From Thalassospira mesophila (GTDB lineage Bacteria > Pseudomonadota > Alphaproteobacteria > Rhodospirillales > Thalassospiraceae): a stretch of 64,000 nt of DNA. The notes under the pieces were generated by a model. It was not told the origin of the DNA. It made no database searches and was given only the letters and a program-made list of their open reading frames with translations. Within the stretch, counting starts at the first letter, position 1. Each line of letters begins with the position of its first letter. The stretch lies in contig NZ_JFKA01000001.1 in NCBI RefSeq assembly GCF_002115755.1, positions 558,001 through 622,000 on the forward strand, written 5' to 3'. The position numbers and the translations under genes were made by a program. Below are positions 53,299 through 62,309 of the stretch, piece after piece.

Positions 53299-53832
53299 GT
53301 GACTGAAACGCGATCACATGTGCAGCCGACGGGCAAGGAACGGCACTTTGGTGCGGACGAGCTGATTGTCAGCAAGACCGATCTCAAGGGGCGTATTACC
53401 TATGCCAATGACACGTTTCTTGACATAGCAGACTACACCGAAGACGAAGTTCTTGGTCAGCCCCATTCGGTTATTCGCCACCCCGATATGCCGCGCTGTG
53501 TTTTTCACCTACTTTGGTCCGAGATCGAAGCCGGGCGCGAAATTTTTGCCTATGTCGTTAATATGGCAAAAAACGGCGATCATTACTGGGTTTATGCCCA
53601 CATCACCCCCAGCTTTGACCAGCATGGTAAAGTCACGGGTTACCATTCCAACCGTCGGGTACCCGAGGCGGGGGTCGTTGAAAAATCGATCAAACCCCTT
53701 TATGCCGAACTGCGCAAGATTGAAGAAAGCCAGCCCAGTCGCAAGGAAGGCATGCTGATGGCCGGGCGCGCCATGGCGCAAAAGGTCAAGGATCTTGGGC
53801 TTGAATATGATCAGTTCGTCCAAAGCCTGTAA
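53299..53832 (+). CDS. PAS-domain signal protein (Aer-like)
   Basis: 177 residues. A single PAS fold: 'ITYANDTFLDIADYTEDEVLGQPHSVIRHPDMP' (partly quoted) and 'IFAYVVNMAKNGDHYWVYAHITP', which matches the FAD-binding PAS of the aerotaxis receptor Aer, then a helical tail (about 125-177). It lacks the membrane anchor and signalling domain of Aer, but the next gene, 24 bases on, encodes a soluble chemoreceptor. The two look like a split Aer, with the PAS unit sensing redox or a ligand. GTG start with a GTAGGA site. Confidence 0.85.
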   Translation: MTETRSHVQPTGKERHFGADELIVSKTDLKGRITYANDTFLDIADYTEDEVLGQPHSVIRHPDMPRCVFHLLWSEIEAGREIFAYVVNMAKNGDHYWVYAHITPSFDQHGKVTGYHSNRRVPEAGVVEKSIKPLYAELRKIEESQPSRKEGMLMAGRAMAQKVKDLGLEYDQFVQSL

Positions 53833-53856
53833 AAACTCTAACGCCGAGGTTTGAAT

Positions 53857-55035
53857 ATGTCCCTGTTTGGCGGGTCTACGAAGTCGGGAATTCAAAAGGC
53901 GCTGGAGGTTGTCGATGCGGCAGCAAATGGCGACTATGAAGCCCGGATTACCCATATTGACAGTCACCCGCAGATGCGTGACCTGTTTAATGCCATCAAC
54001 CGCCTGATCGACCGCAATGATGCGTTTCTGCGCGAAAGTGCGGCATCCATGGCGGCCGTTGCCGAAAACCGTTATTACCGCCGCATTGTCGAAACCGGCC
54101 TTGTCGGTGCTTATTTAACATCGGCGCGCGAAATTAACGCTGCCACCGGCATGATCGAAAAAAAGCTGGGCGGTTTTCAAAAAGTTGTCGATGAATTTCG
54201 CAGCGGATCGTTCGATGCGGTGGACCGCATTGCCCAGGCATCGGTCGCCCTTGAAGGCGCATCGGATGATGCCAGCCGCATCGCCCACGAAACCAGTACG
54301 CGTTCGACCAATGTTGCCGCCGCTGCCCGCCAGACGGCCGATAACGTGACCGGTGTTTCTGCCGCGTCCGAGGAACTGAACCATTCGATCCGCGAAGTCC
54401 GCGAGCAGGCCCGGGAATCGGTTGATATTGCGCACCGCGCCAATGGTCTGGCGCGTGAAACCGATGGCCGGATCGGCCAGCTTGAAACTGCTGCGGTCGA
54501 GATTGTTGAAGTTGTCAGCTTTATTCGCGATATTGCCGCGCAGACTAACCTTTTGGCCCTGAATGCCACCATCGAGGCGGCGCGCGCAGGCGAAGCCGGC
54601 AAAGGCTTCGCCGTGGTCGCCAACGAGGTCAAAGGTCTTGCCAACCAGACCAGCAAGGCGACCGAAAGCATCGAGGAAAAAGTTCAGGACATTCAAAATG
54701 CGATTGAATTGTCGGTCGGATCGATCCGCGAAATTGCCGGGGTGATTGATGATCTGGCTGCCCGGTCTGATCTGATTTCCACCAATGTTGAAACCCAGAC
54801 CTCGCTTTCGTCAGACATGACGCACAATGTTGAACAGGCATCGGGCGGGGCGCGCGAAGTGACCGATAACATCACGGCGGTTTCAGATATGACCAGCCAA
54901 ACCGGGCAGGCAGCACAAACCACGCGCGAAATGGCGGCTGATTTATCCCGCCAGGCCGAGAACCTGCGCACCCAGCTAGGCGGTTTTCTCGATAATATTA
55001 CGCAATTGCTGTATACTTCGGCCCGCAAGAAATAA
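53857..55035 (+). CDS. Soluble methyl-accepting chemotaxis protein
   Basis: 392 residues without membrane helices. The methyl-accepting signalling domain is complete, with the conserved tip '[40 protein letters not shown]' (quoted only in part) near residue 230-270, and the helical bundles on both sides. The N-terminal ~110 residues are a small helical region ('[16 protein letters not shown]') in place of a periplasmic sensor. So it signals inside the cell, probably with the upstream PAS protein. There is no CheA/CheW gene in the window. The second ATG is preferred, after a GAGG site. Confidence 0.92.
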   Translation: MSLFGGSTKSGIQKALEVVDAAANGDYEARITHIDSHPQMRDLFNAINRLIDRNDAFLRESAASMAAVAENRYYRRIVETGLVGAYLTSAREINAATGMIEKKLGGFQKVVDEFRSGSFDAVDRIAQASVALEGASDDASRIAHETSTRSTNVAAAARQTADNVTGVSAASEELNHSIREVREQARESVDIAHRANGLARETDGRIGQLETAAVEIVEVVSFIRDIAAQTNLLALNATIEAARAGEAGKGFAVVANEVKGLANQTSKATESIEEKVQDIQNAIELSVGSIREIAGVIDDLAARSDLISTNVETQTSLSSDMTHNVEQASGGAREVTDNITAVSDMTSQTGQAAQTTREMAADLSRQAENLRTQLGGFLDNITQLLYTSARKK

Positions 55036-55063
55036 TCTGCAGGCCATATACCGGCGCTATTCT

Positions 55064-55093
55064 TGAACCGGTCGGACCTCGCGGACCGGTTCA
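55064..55093. repeat. 10-bp inverted repeat before the HDAC-like gene
   Basis: TGAACCGGTC and GACCGGTTCA form a perfect 10-bp stem with a 10-base loop. It ends 11 bases before the gene's start codon and next to its AGGGA ribosome site, so it could act as an operator or a translation-blocking hairpin, or as a weak 3' end for the chemoreceptor mRNA. Confidence 0.5.
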
Positions 55094-55104
55094 GGGATAT
55101 GATA

Positions 55105-56250
55105 ATGCGTGTGTTTTTCAATGCCCGTCATGATGCCCATGACGTGAAATCTGAATTTTATCACGGCCAAACCATTTCCGCCCTCGACGATCCCCGTCGC
55201 ATGGGCATTATCCGCGATGCGTTGGCCCATAAAATCGCAGCCCGGCTTGTCGATCCGGTCGATCATGGCATGGCGGCGATCCGGGCGGTTCATGATGCCC
55301 GTTATCTGGCTTTTCTGACCCACGCCTGGCAGGAATGGGTCGCTGCCGGGTTTGATGGTGCCGCTGTTCCCGGTGCGTGGCGTGCCACCACGTCTTATGC
55401 CGATGATACCAAATTGTATCAGGGTGATAAATCGTCCGGTATCACCCGCCCTGCGGCCACTCCGGCCCCGGCCACAGTAACCGCCACCACCGCCACCACC
55501 GACCCCGCCCATGATCACAGCCACATCCTTAAAAAGCTGGGCCAATATGCCTATGCCACCGACACCCCGATTGGCGATGGCAGTTGGCAGGCGGCCTATT
55601 GGGGGGCGCAAACCGCCATTTCGGCGGCCAATGCGGTGATGAAAGATGGCGAAGCATCCTTTTGCCTGGGAAGGCCACCGGGGCACCATGCGCACCGTGC
55701 CCGTTATGGCGGTTATTGTTTGTTAAATAACGCCGCCATCGCGGCCCAGCATATGCGCGCCCTGGGGGCAGAGCGGGTGGCGATCCTTGATATTGATCAG
55801 GATCACGGCGATGGCACGCAGGATATTTTTTATCAGCGCGGCGATGTATTAACCGTTTCCATCCATGCCGAGCCCGATCACCATTTCCCCTTTTTCACTG
55901 GCTATGCCAGCGAAACCGGAGCTGGTGACGGGGCGGGTACCAACATGAATATACCCTTGGCCGCAAACGCCGGTTTTGCCGGGTTTTCAGCCGCACTTGA
56001 TCAGGCACACCAAAAAATTACCGGGTTTGACGCTGACATGCTGGTGGTATCGTTGGGCGTAAATGCCCACGAGGTCGAACCGCTTGGCACCCTTGGCCTG
56101 GCAACGCCGGATTACAGCGCGATTGGCCAACAGATTGGCAGCCTTGGCTTGCGCACCCTGTTTGTAATGGAAGGCGGTTATGCCCATGATGTGATCGGCC
56201 AAAATGTCGCGGCGGTATTGGCAGGTTATTTGGGCACTATCGGCGGCTGA
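55105..56250 (+). CDS. HDAC/acetylpolyamine-aminohydrolase family protein with altered zinc ligands
   Basis: 381 residues with the arginase-deacetylase fold. Tandem histidines are kept (H194, H195 in 'GRPPGHHAHRAR'), as are 'GGYCLLNNAAIAAQ' and the late tyrosine in 'FVMEGGYAHD'. But the zinc segment reads D229-I-D231-Q-D233-H where D-x-H-H is standard, so the histidine ligand is aspartate, and the third ligand position in 'VSLGVNAHEVEPLG' is Asn320 in place of aspartate. A ~40-residue Ala/Thr/Pro-rich loop (about 113-142) is inserted. It may be a divergent deacetylase, one using another metal, or a pseudo-enzyme. The ATG after AGGGATATGATA is preferred to frame extensions upstream. Confidence 0.78.
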   Translation: MRVFFNARHDAHDVKSEFYHGQTISALDDPRRMGIIRDALAHKIAARLVDPVDHGMAAIRAVHDARYLAFLTHAWQEWVAAGFDGAAVPGAWRATTSYADDTKLYQGDKSSGITRPAATPAPATVTATTATTDPAHDHSHILKKLGQYAYATDTPIGDGSWQAAYWGAQTAISAANAVMKDGEASFCLGRPPGHHAHRARYGGYCLLNNAAIAAQHMRALGAERVAILDIDQDHGDGTQDIFYQRGDVLTVSIHAEPDHHFPFFTGYASETGAGDGAGTNMNIPLAANAGFAGFSAALDQAHQKITGFDADMLVVSLGVNAHEVEPLGTLGLATPDYSAIGQQIGSLGLRTLFVMEGGYAHDVIGQNVAAVLAGYLGTIGG

Positions 56251-56326
56251 CCCGGTTGGGTAACGGGCCGAATATTATAATCGGGCTGTTACGTGCCGTG
56301 TTCGTTTGCTTGTCTGGTGCTTGAAA

Positions 56327-57241
56327 TTAGCCGCGTTCCCACGGCGGGGTGCCGCCAAATTCACCGACCAGAAAATCAACAAAGGCGCGCACCCGTGTCG
56401 GCAAATAACGGTTTTCCGGGTAAAGGGTGTAGACCGCATGGGCGGGCGGGGTGCAGTCAGGCAGAACCACCTTTAATGCGCCCGATGCGATGAGGGGGCC
56501 AACCTCCCACATGGATTTAAGGGCAATGCCGTGCCCGTCCACACACCAGCGGGTTAACACCTCGCCATTATCGGAATCCATCGACCCTGAAACCGATAAG
56601 GTGATTGGGGTCTCTTCGCCGTCGCGCAGCAACGTCCATTGATATTGCCGCGAGCCGGGAAAACGCAGCAGCAAACAATTATGGTTCATAAGGTCAGCCG
56701 GTGCACGCGGTGTGCCATGGCGTTTTAAATAGGCCGGGCTTGCCACCAGAACCCGTTTATTTGCCGCCAGCTTGCGCACGATCAGCGAGCTTTCCTTAAG
56801 CTCGGCAATGCGAATGGCAAGGTCGACCTTGTCTTGCAATAAATCCAGTAATCGGTCCGACAAATGCAAGCGGATTTGCACATCGGGGTTTTTTTCAACA
56901 AATTTGGGAATAACCGGGGCGACGAACATGTTGCCAAAGGCCACAGGGCAGGTAACGGTAACCGGGCCACGGCTGTTGTTTTTCTGGTTGGCAATGGCGT
57001 TTTCGGCTTCTTCCATTTCGGCCAGAATGCGCTGGCAATGGCGATAATAAATATCGCCTTCGGTCGTCAGGCCAACCCGGCGCGTGGTGCGGTTTAACAG
57101 GCGCACACCCAACCGTTCTTCCAGCCTTGCAATGCGGTTTGACACCACGGCGGCCGAATGGCGCAATTCACGCCCGGCAGCCGAAAGATTGCCCAGTTCG
57201 GCAACGCGCACAAAAATCTGGATGTCCTCGAAATCGGACAT
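56327..57241 (-). CDS. LysR-family transcriptional regulator
   Basis: 304 residues. N-terminal winged helix (about 1-60): 'FEDIQIFVRVAELGNLSAAG' and 'ARLEERLGVRLLNRTTRRV', then the LysR effector domain from about residue 88 (CrgA/AaeR-like subtype 'SRGPVTVTCPVAFGN'). It is divergent from puuD with 317 bases between, so puuD or the purine genes are the obvious candidate targets. Convergent with the HDAC-like gene. Confidence 0.9.
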   Translation of the reverse strand: MSDFEDIQIFVRVAELGNLSAAGRELRHSAAVVSNRIARLEERLGVRLLNRTTRRVGLTTEGDIYYRHCQRILAEMEEAENAIANQKNNSRGPVTVTCPVAFGNMFVAPVIPKFVEKNPDVQIRLHLSDRLLDLLQDKVDLAIRIAELKESSLIVRKLAANKRVLVASPAYLKRHGTPRAPADLMNHNCLLLRFPGSRQYQWTLLRDGEETPITLSVSGSMDSDNGEVLTRWCVDGHGIALKSMWEVGPLIASGALKVVLPDCTPPAHAVYTLYPENRYLPTRVRAFVDFLVGEFGGTPPWERG

Positions 57242-57558
57242 GGGGCTTTGCTTTCACTCTTGTTGGTTTACGCCCGGTTCTATCGGGGCGCTGTTACGGT
57301 CGGGCTTTTGTTTTGCTGCGGGGGCGAAGCCGTTATCGCAATTTCACTGTGCCATTTTAAAAAATGTCTTGAAAGTCATTTCGATTATGCCCGCTTCCTA
57401 AATAATAGAGCCGCCGCCAACCCTGTGTTAGGAAAATAGGGATTGTAAGAATTCTGAAAATTCGCGTCATAATATGCTGCAAGGCAAAATCAGGGACGGG
57501 GACCGGGGCCGCGATTATCATCGCCACGCCAACCCGGTAAGAGAGAGGAACCAAACAG
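57242..57558. other. Divergent control region lysR / puuD
   Basis: No gene. It should hold the lysR and puuD promoters and any LysR site (T-N11-A type), but I cannot point to one. GAGAGGAAC lies 9-17 bases before the puuD GTG. Confidence 0.5.
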
Positions 57559-58749
57559 GTGGATATTCTGTTTCAGGACTGGATCAATCTGATCCTGCGC
57601 TGGGCGCATGTGATTACCGGGATCGCGTGGATTGGATCGTCGTTTTATTTTGTCTGGCTGGATTTGTCGCTGCGCAAGCGCCCGGGCATGGATGATGGCA
57701 TTTACGGCGAAGCCTGGATGGTGCATGGCGGTGGTTTTTACCACGTTAATAAATGGATGGTCGCGCCCACCACCATGCCCGACGATTTGCACTGGTTTAA
57801 ATACGAAGCCTATTTTACCTGGCTGACTGGTTTTGCCCTGCTGGTGACGATGTATTACTGGAGTGCGGAATCCTACCTGATTGATCCATCGGTGATGCCA
57901 ATGAGCAAATGGGATGCGATCCTGACCGGGTTGATCAGCCTGATCGCCGGATGGTTCATTTATGATCTGATTTGCAAAAGCCCGATTGGCCGGAAAACCG
58001 GCACCCTGGCCGTGGCCCTGTTTATCCAGATCATGGCATTCGCCTGGATGTATACCCATGTCTTTAGCGGACGTGGCGCGTTTATTCATGTCGGCGCGCT
58101 GATTGGCACCATGATGGCCGCCAACGTGTTTCGCATTATTATCCCCAACCAGAAAAAGGTTGTGGCATCGCTTATGGCGGGTGAAAAGCCCGACCCCGCA
58201 CTGGGCCTGCAAGCCAAACAACGTTCCACCCACAATAATTACCTGACGCTGCCGGTGCTGGCGATGATGATCAGCAACCATTACCCCATGACCTATGCCC
58301 ATGATCAGGCGTGGGTGGTGATTGGTTTGATCCTGATTGTCGGCGGGCTGGTGCGGCATTTTTTCAATACCCGCAATTCGGGCGGGACCGGCAAGGCGAT
58401 TGCCTGGCAATTGCCCGCCGCAGCGGTGTTTATGGCCATACTGGTGGTGTTTGTATCATACGACCCCAGCGCCCCGCGTGATGGCGACATTATTTCGTCA
58501 AACGAAGCGATGGGTATTGTTCAAACCCGCTGTGCGGTTTGCCATTCCGCCCACCCGACCGAGGATGGTTTCGACGCCGCCCCGGCCGGGGTGATGTTTG
58601 ATACTCTCGACCAGGTGCATACCAATGCGCAGCGCATGATGGCGCAGGCGGTGATTGGCAAATCCATGCCGCTGGGAAACCTTACCGAAATGACCGACGA
58701 AGAACGGGCAAAGCTGGGCCAGTGGATCCGGGCGAAAATGCCGGAATGA
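57559..58749 (+). CDS. puuD: Membrane urate oxidase PuuD with cytochrome c domain
   Basis: 396 residues. The N-terminal ~305 residues are the multi-helix urate hydroxylase domain (DUF989): 'WINLILRWAHVITGIAWIGSSF' (partly quoted), 'GGGFYHVNKWMVAP' and 'HNNYLTLPVLAMMISNHYPM' with conserved histidines. The C-terminal ~90 residues form a c-type cytochrome with one haem site CAVCH (residues about 318-322). It oxidises urate to 5-hydroxyisourate, sending electrons to the respiratory chain and making no hydrogen peroxide, unlike UricaseA. It is placed apart from hiuH and puuE but completes their pathway. GTG start after GAGAGGAAC. Confidence 0.93.
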   Translation: MDILFQDWINLILRWAHVITGIAWIGSSFYFVWLDLSLRKRPGMDDGIYGEAWMVHGGGFYHVNKWMVAPTTMPDDLHWFKYEAYFTWLTGFALLVTMYYWSAESYLIDPSVMPMSKWDAILTGLISLIAGWFIYDLICKSPIGRKTGTLAVALFIQIMAFAWMYTHVFSGRGAFIHVGALIGTMMAANVFRIIIPNQKKVVASLMAGEKPDPALGLQAKQRSTHNNYLTLPVLAMMISNHYPMTYAHDQAWVVIGLILIVGGLVRHFFNTRNSGGTGKAIAWQLPAAAVFMAILVVFVSYDPSAPRDGDIISSNEAMGIVQTRCAVCHSAHPTEDGFDAAPAGVMFDTLDQVHTNAQRMMAQAVIGKSMPLGNLTEMTDEERAKLGQWIRAKMPE

Positions 58750-58872
58750 TGTGCTGCCCGTGATGAGTGTCCCTGTCGTGTGGGGCAAGCGGAGTTTTGG
58801 CAATACCGGGCGGCTGTGATGGCCGCCTTTTTCGCGCCACCTGCTGCGTTTTGGGGCGGGCATAATATGAAT

Positions 58873-58902
58873 GCACCCCGCCAGGGCAAACTGACGGGGT
58901 GC
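58873..58902. repeat. GC-rich hairpin downstream of puuD
   Basis: GCACCCCG and CGGGGTGC are perfect 8-bp arms with a 14-base loop. There is no T-run next to it, so termination there is doubtful. A second stem-loop CCTCC/GGAGG follows close by. Confidence 0.5.
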
Positions 58903-59146
58903 GAGGTATTGTGGTGCAATAACCCCGGTGGAGGCCGAAACCTCCGGGCGGTGGGATACCCCCGTTGACGGGGCCGGTCAAGCATCTTTAGGTTGATTAA
59001 AAAACAGTCAAAAAAACACATTTGAACGAAAAACAGTCACCAAAAGGGCTGTTGACGCAATAATTTTCTACCAAATGGCGATGTACTATCGATAAATTGC
59101 GTTGAGACTCTGCGATTTTTTAGATTTTGTTTAATATTTCAAAATT

Positions 59147-59162
59147 TGGCATGATTTTGGCT
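59147..59162 (+). promoter_or_regulatory. Probable sigma-54 promoter of urtABCD
   Basis: TGGCATGATTTTGGCT keeps the key GG and GC ten bases apart and the surrounding TGGCAY part of the -24 element; the -12 element reads TGGCT and not TTGCT. It is 43 bases before the urtA start, a place and gene type where NtrC-sigma-54 control of urea uptake is well known. Confidence 0.65.
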
Positions 59163-59204
59163 AGTACCGCTGCGGTGCAATAAACTCGCAGTGGAGGCTA
59201 CAAA

Positions 59205-60482
59205 ATGAATAAGACGCTTCAGACGATCGTTGGCGCGGGGGCGCTGGCGTGGTCAGCAATGGCCATGACGCCGGCGCAAGCCGCCGACGATACGATCAAA
59301 ATTGGCGTTCTGCACTCTCTCTCGGGAACGATGGCGATTTCGGAAACCACGCTAAAGGACACGGTCCTGATGCTGGTGGATGACATCAACAAAAAAGGCG
59401 GCCTTCTGGGCAAAAAGGTCGAAGCTGTGGTGGTTGACCCGGCTTCGGATTGGCCGCTTTTTGCCGAAAAGGCGCGTGAACTTCTGGAAAAAGACAAGGT
59501 TGCGGCGGTTTTTGGTTGCTGGACCTCGGTTTCGCGCAAATCGGTCCTGCCGGTATTTGAAGAAGATAACGGCCTGTTGTTCTATCCGGTGCAGTTTGAA
59601 GGCGAAGAAAGCTCGCGCAACGTGTTTTATACCGGGGCTGCCCCCAACCAGCAGGCAATCCCCGCAGTTGACTATTTGATGAGCGAAGACGGCGGCAGTG
59701 CAAAACGTTTTGCCCTGCTTGGTACCGACTATGTTTATCCGCGTACCACCAACAAGGTTCTGCGTGCGTATCTGCACAGCAAGGGCGTTGCCGATGAAGA
59801 CATTATGGAAAACTACACGCCATTTGGTCATTCCGACTGGCAGTCCATTGTTGCTGACGTAAAAACCTTTGCATCGGCGGGTAAAAAAACCGCTGTTGTT
59901 TCGACCATCAATGGCGATGCCAACGTGCCGTTCTATAAGGAACTGGCAAATCAAGGCATCAAGGCGGAAGACATTCCCGTTGTTGCCTTCTCGGTTGGTG
60001 AAGAAGAACTGGCCGGTCTTGATACCACGCCGCTGGTCGGCCATCTTGCCGCCTGGAACTATTTTGAAAGTGTCGACACCGAAGCCAATGCTGCCTTTAT
60101 CAAAAAATGGCATGCTTATATCGGTGATGACAAACGCGTAACCAATGACCCGATGGAAGCCACCTATATCGGTTTTACCATGTGGGCCCATGCGGTTGAG
60201 CAGGCCGGCACCACCGATGTGGATGCCGTTCGCCAGGCCATGTATGGCCAGAAAGTACCGAACCTGACCGGTGGTGTTGCCGTCATGAACACCAACCATT
60301 ACCTGTCCAAGCCGGTTTTGATTGGCGAAGTGCAGGATGATGGCCAGTTTGATACCGTTTGGAAAACCGACGGCGTTGTTGTTGGCGATTCCTGGTCAGA
60401 TTACATCCCCGAAAGTGCCAAGCTGACGGCGGACTGGACCTATCCCTGGGTCTGCGGTAACTGCGAAAAACCGAAATATTAA
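59205..60482 (+). CDS. urtA: Urea ABC transporter substrate-binding protein
   Basis: 425 residues with a Sec signal peptide (about 1-26, AQA-AD). The UrtA family pattern is clear: 'DTIKIGVLHSLSGTMAISETTLKDT' start (partly quoted), 'LFYPVQFEGEESSRNVFYTGAAPNQQ', 'GSDYVYPRT'-like 'GTDYVYPRTTNK', and the C-terminal 'YPWVCGNC' motif with two cysteines that is diagnostic for urea/short-amide binding proteins. First gene of urtABCD; sigma-54 promoter upstream. It recovers urea released by allantoicase and ureidoglycolate lyase or taken from the sea. Confidence 0.96.
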   Translation: MNKTLQTIVGAGALAWSAMAMTPAQAADDTIKIGVLHSLSGTMAISETTLKDTVLMLVDDINKKGGLLGKKVEAVVVDPASDWPLFAEKARELLEKDKVAAVFGCWTSVSRKSVLPVFEEDNGLLFYPVQFEGEESSRNVFYTGAAPNQQAIPAVDYLMSEDGGSAKRFALLGTDYVYPRTTNKVLRAYLHSKGVADEDIMENYTPFGHSDWQSIVADVKTFASAGKKTAVVSTINGDANVPFYKELANQGIKAEDIPVVAFSVGEEELAGLDTTPLVGHLAAWNYFESVDTEANAAFIKKWHAYIGDDKRVTNDPMEATYIGFTMWAHAVEQAGTTDVDAVRQAMYGQKVPNLTGGVAVMNTNHYLSKPVLIGEVQDDGQFDTVWKTDGVVVGDSWSDYIPESAKLTADWTYPWVCGNCEKPKY

Positions 60483-60611
60483 TCATGACAACCGGGCCGG
60501 GTGCAACATGCATTCCGGCCCGTTTTGCTGGTGCGCGGCAAGGCACGATGTTTTGCCGCTGCCCTTTGAATTTGCCGATATATTTGAATGCGCGATGCGA
60601 AGGCTTTGATC

Positions 60612-62306
60612 ATGCGTCAAGATTTTTCCCCGCCTGCGCCGGGCCGGATGCCCCATCATTCTTTCCGCCGTTTTTTCCTGCCCCTGTTTGCCATTATGGT
60701 CCTGATGCTGGTGGCACTGGCCCCGCAACAGGCATCTGCGTTTAGCGATGAACAGCTGCGGCAAAATGCGGAACAGTTAAACGCCAAAAGTTCGACCAAA
60801 AAGCTTGATGTCATTGAAAAAATGGCCGCCGATGGCGACCCGCGCGTGGCCGCAATCCTTGAAGCGATGCTCGATGGCGATCTTTATGCCAGCAAGGCCG
60901 ATGACAAGGTTGTTATTGGCAAAAAGCAGGGCAAAGTCTGGCAGCATATTGATGTTGTCAGCGGTGCGGTAACGGGCGAAAGCGGATCGGCCGATCTTGA
61001 TAAAATACGGATTAATAACCGTCTGCGCGGGGCGCTTCGCGATGCGCTGGCGACCCTGAATTTATTCAGCCCCGACCTGGCAATCCGCCGGGCGGCGGTG
61101 GAAACCGTGATGGACACGCGCGACCCGGCCATGGCGCCGTTGTTGCAGCGTGCGATTGAGCGCGAAAGCAACCCCGACTTATTGGCCCGCATGGAACTTG
61201 CCAAGGCCACCATGGCGCTGGCAGCGGGCGAAACATCGCAAGAACGGCTTGATGCCATTGATATTCTGGCAAGCCAGACCACACCGCAAATTCGTGCGGT
61301 TCTGTTGCAGTTTGTTAATGCTGCCGAAGCCGAAAACTATGACCCCAAAGTGGTTGCTGCGGCCAAGGATGCGGTGGCGTCGGTCGAAAGCCGGTTAAAG
61401 ATGTGGCAGACCGGCGGTGACGTTTATCGGGGCATCAGCCTGGGGTCGGTTTTGTTGCTGGCCGCGGTGGGGCTGGCGATTACATTCGGGGTGATGGGCG
61501 TCATTAACATGGCGCACGGCGAAATGATCATGATTGGTGCCTACACCACCTATGCGGTGCAGCAGGCATTTCTGGTGTTTTGGCCTGCTGGTATTGGCTG
61601 GTCGCTGGCAGTGGCAGTGCCCGTGGCATTTCTGGTCTCGGGCGGCGTTGGCGTGGTGGTTGAACGCCTGATCATCCGGTTTTTGTATGGCCGGCCGCTG
61701 GAAACCTTGCTGGCAACCTGGGGGCTTAGCCTGTTTTTGCAGCAGGCCATTCGCAGCATTTTTGGCGCAAGCAACCGCCAGGTCGTCGCACCCGATTTCA
61801 TGAGCGGCGCCATCGAATTTTCGACCGGGCTGGTTCTGACCTATAACCGGCTGTGGATTATTTTGTTTAGCCTGATCGTGGTGGGCGGCATTGCCGCTGT
61901 GCTGCGCTATACCGCCTTTGGCCTGCAAATGCGCGCCGTAACCCAGAACCGCCGCATGGCGGGGTCGGTGGGTATTCGTACCGGCTATGTCGATGCGCTG
62001 ACCTTTGGTCTGGGTTCGGGCATTGCCGGGATTGCCGGTGTCGCGCTCAGCCAGATCGACAATGTCAGCCCTAATCTGGGGCAGGGCTATATCATCGACA
62101 GTTTTATGGTAGTGGTGTTTGGCGGCGTGGGCAACTTGTGGGGCACGGTTTTAGGCGCGTTCAGTTTGGGGATTGTGAACAAGTTTCTGGAACCGGTTGC
62201 CGGGGCGGTGTTGGCAAAAATCTTTGTTCTGGTTGCCCTTATCCTGTTTATCCAGAAACGTCCCAAAGGGTTGTTTGCCCTTAAGGGCCGCGCGGTGGAG
62301 GCCTGA
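60612..62306 (+). CDS. urtB: Urea ABC transporter permease UrtB
   Basis: 564 residues. A hydrophobic leader (about 20-42) precedes a helical periplasmic domain of about 210 residues rich in Ala/Asp/Leu repeats. The LivH-type permease part follows from about 275 with 'VMGVINMAHGEMIMIGAYTTYAVQ' (partly quoted) and 'MVVVFGGVGNLWGTVLGAFSLG'. UrtB typically has such an N-terminal extension. The ATG after GAAGG is chosen; a codon 24 bases earlier is possible. Confidence 0.93.
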   Translation: MRQDFSPPAPGRMPHHSFRRFFLPLFAIMVLMLVALAPQQASAFSDEQLRQNAEQLNAKSSTKKLDVIEKMAADGDPRVAAILEAMLDGDLYASKADDKVVIGKKQGKVWQHIDVVSGAVTGESGSADLDKIRINNRLRGALRDALATLNLFSPDLAIRRAAVETVMDTRDPAMAPLLQRAIERESNPDLLARMELAKATMALAAGETSQERLDAIDILASQTTPQIRAVLLQFVNAAEAENYDPKVVAAAKDAVASVESRLKMWQTGGDVYRGISLGSVLLLAAVGLAITFGVMGVINMAHGEMIMIGAYTTYAVQQAFLVFWPAGIGWSLAVAVPVAFLVSGGVGVVVERLIIRFLYGRPLETLLATWGLSLFLQQAIRSIFGASNRQVVAPDFMSGAIEFSTGLVLTYNRLWIILFSLIVVGGIAAVLRYTAFGLQMRAVTQNRRMAGSVGIRTGYVDALTFGLGSGIAGIAGVALSQIDNVSPNLGQGYIIDSFMVVVFGGVGNLWGTVLGAFSLGIVNKFLEPVAGAVLAKIFVLVALILFIQKRPKGLFALKGRAVEA

Positions 62307-62309
62307 TCC

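Larger units (their letters stand above)
58750..59204. other. Intergenic region upstream of urea transporter genes
   Basis: No gene. From left to right it holds a GC-rich structured part (hairpins at 58873-58902 and about 58924-58950), an AT-rich section and, at the right end, a sigma-54-type promoter. A TGGTGCA half-site resembling NtrC binding is visible near 58912-58918, but no complete NtrC site fits. Confidence 0.6.

Noticed and set aside
55063-55104. N-terminal extension of the HDAC-like protein
   Set aside because: It would be read across the inverted repeat at 55064-55093, and the family begins near the later ATG.
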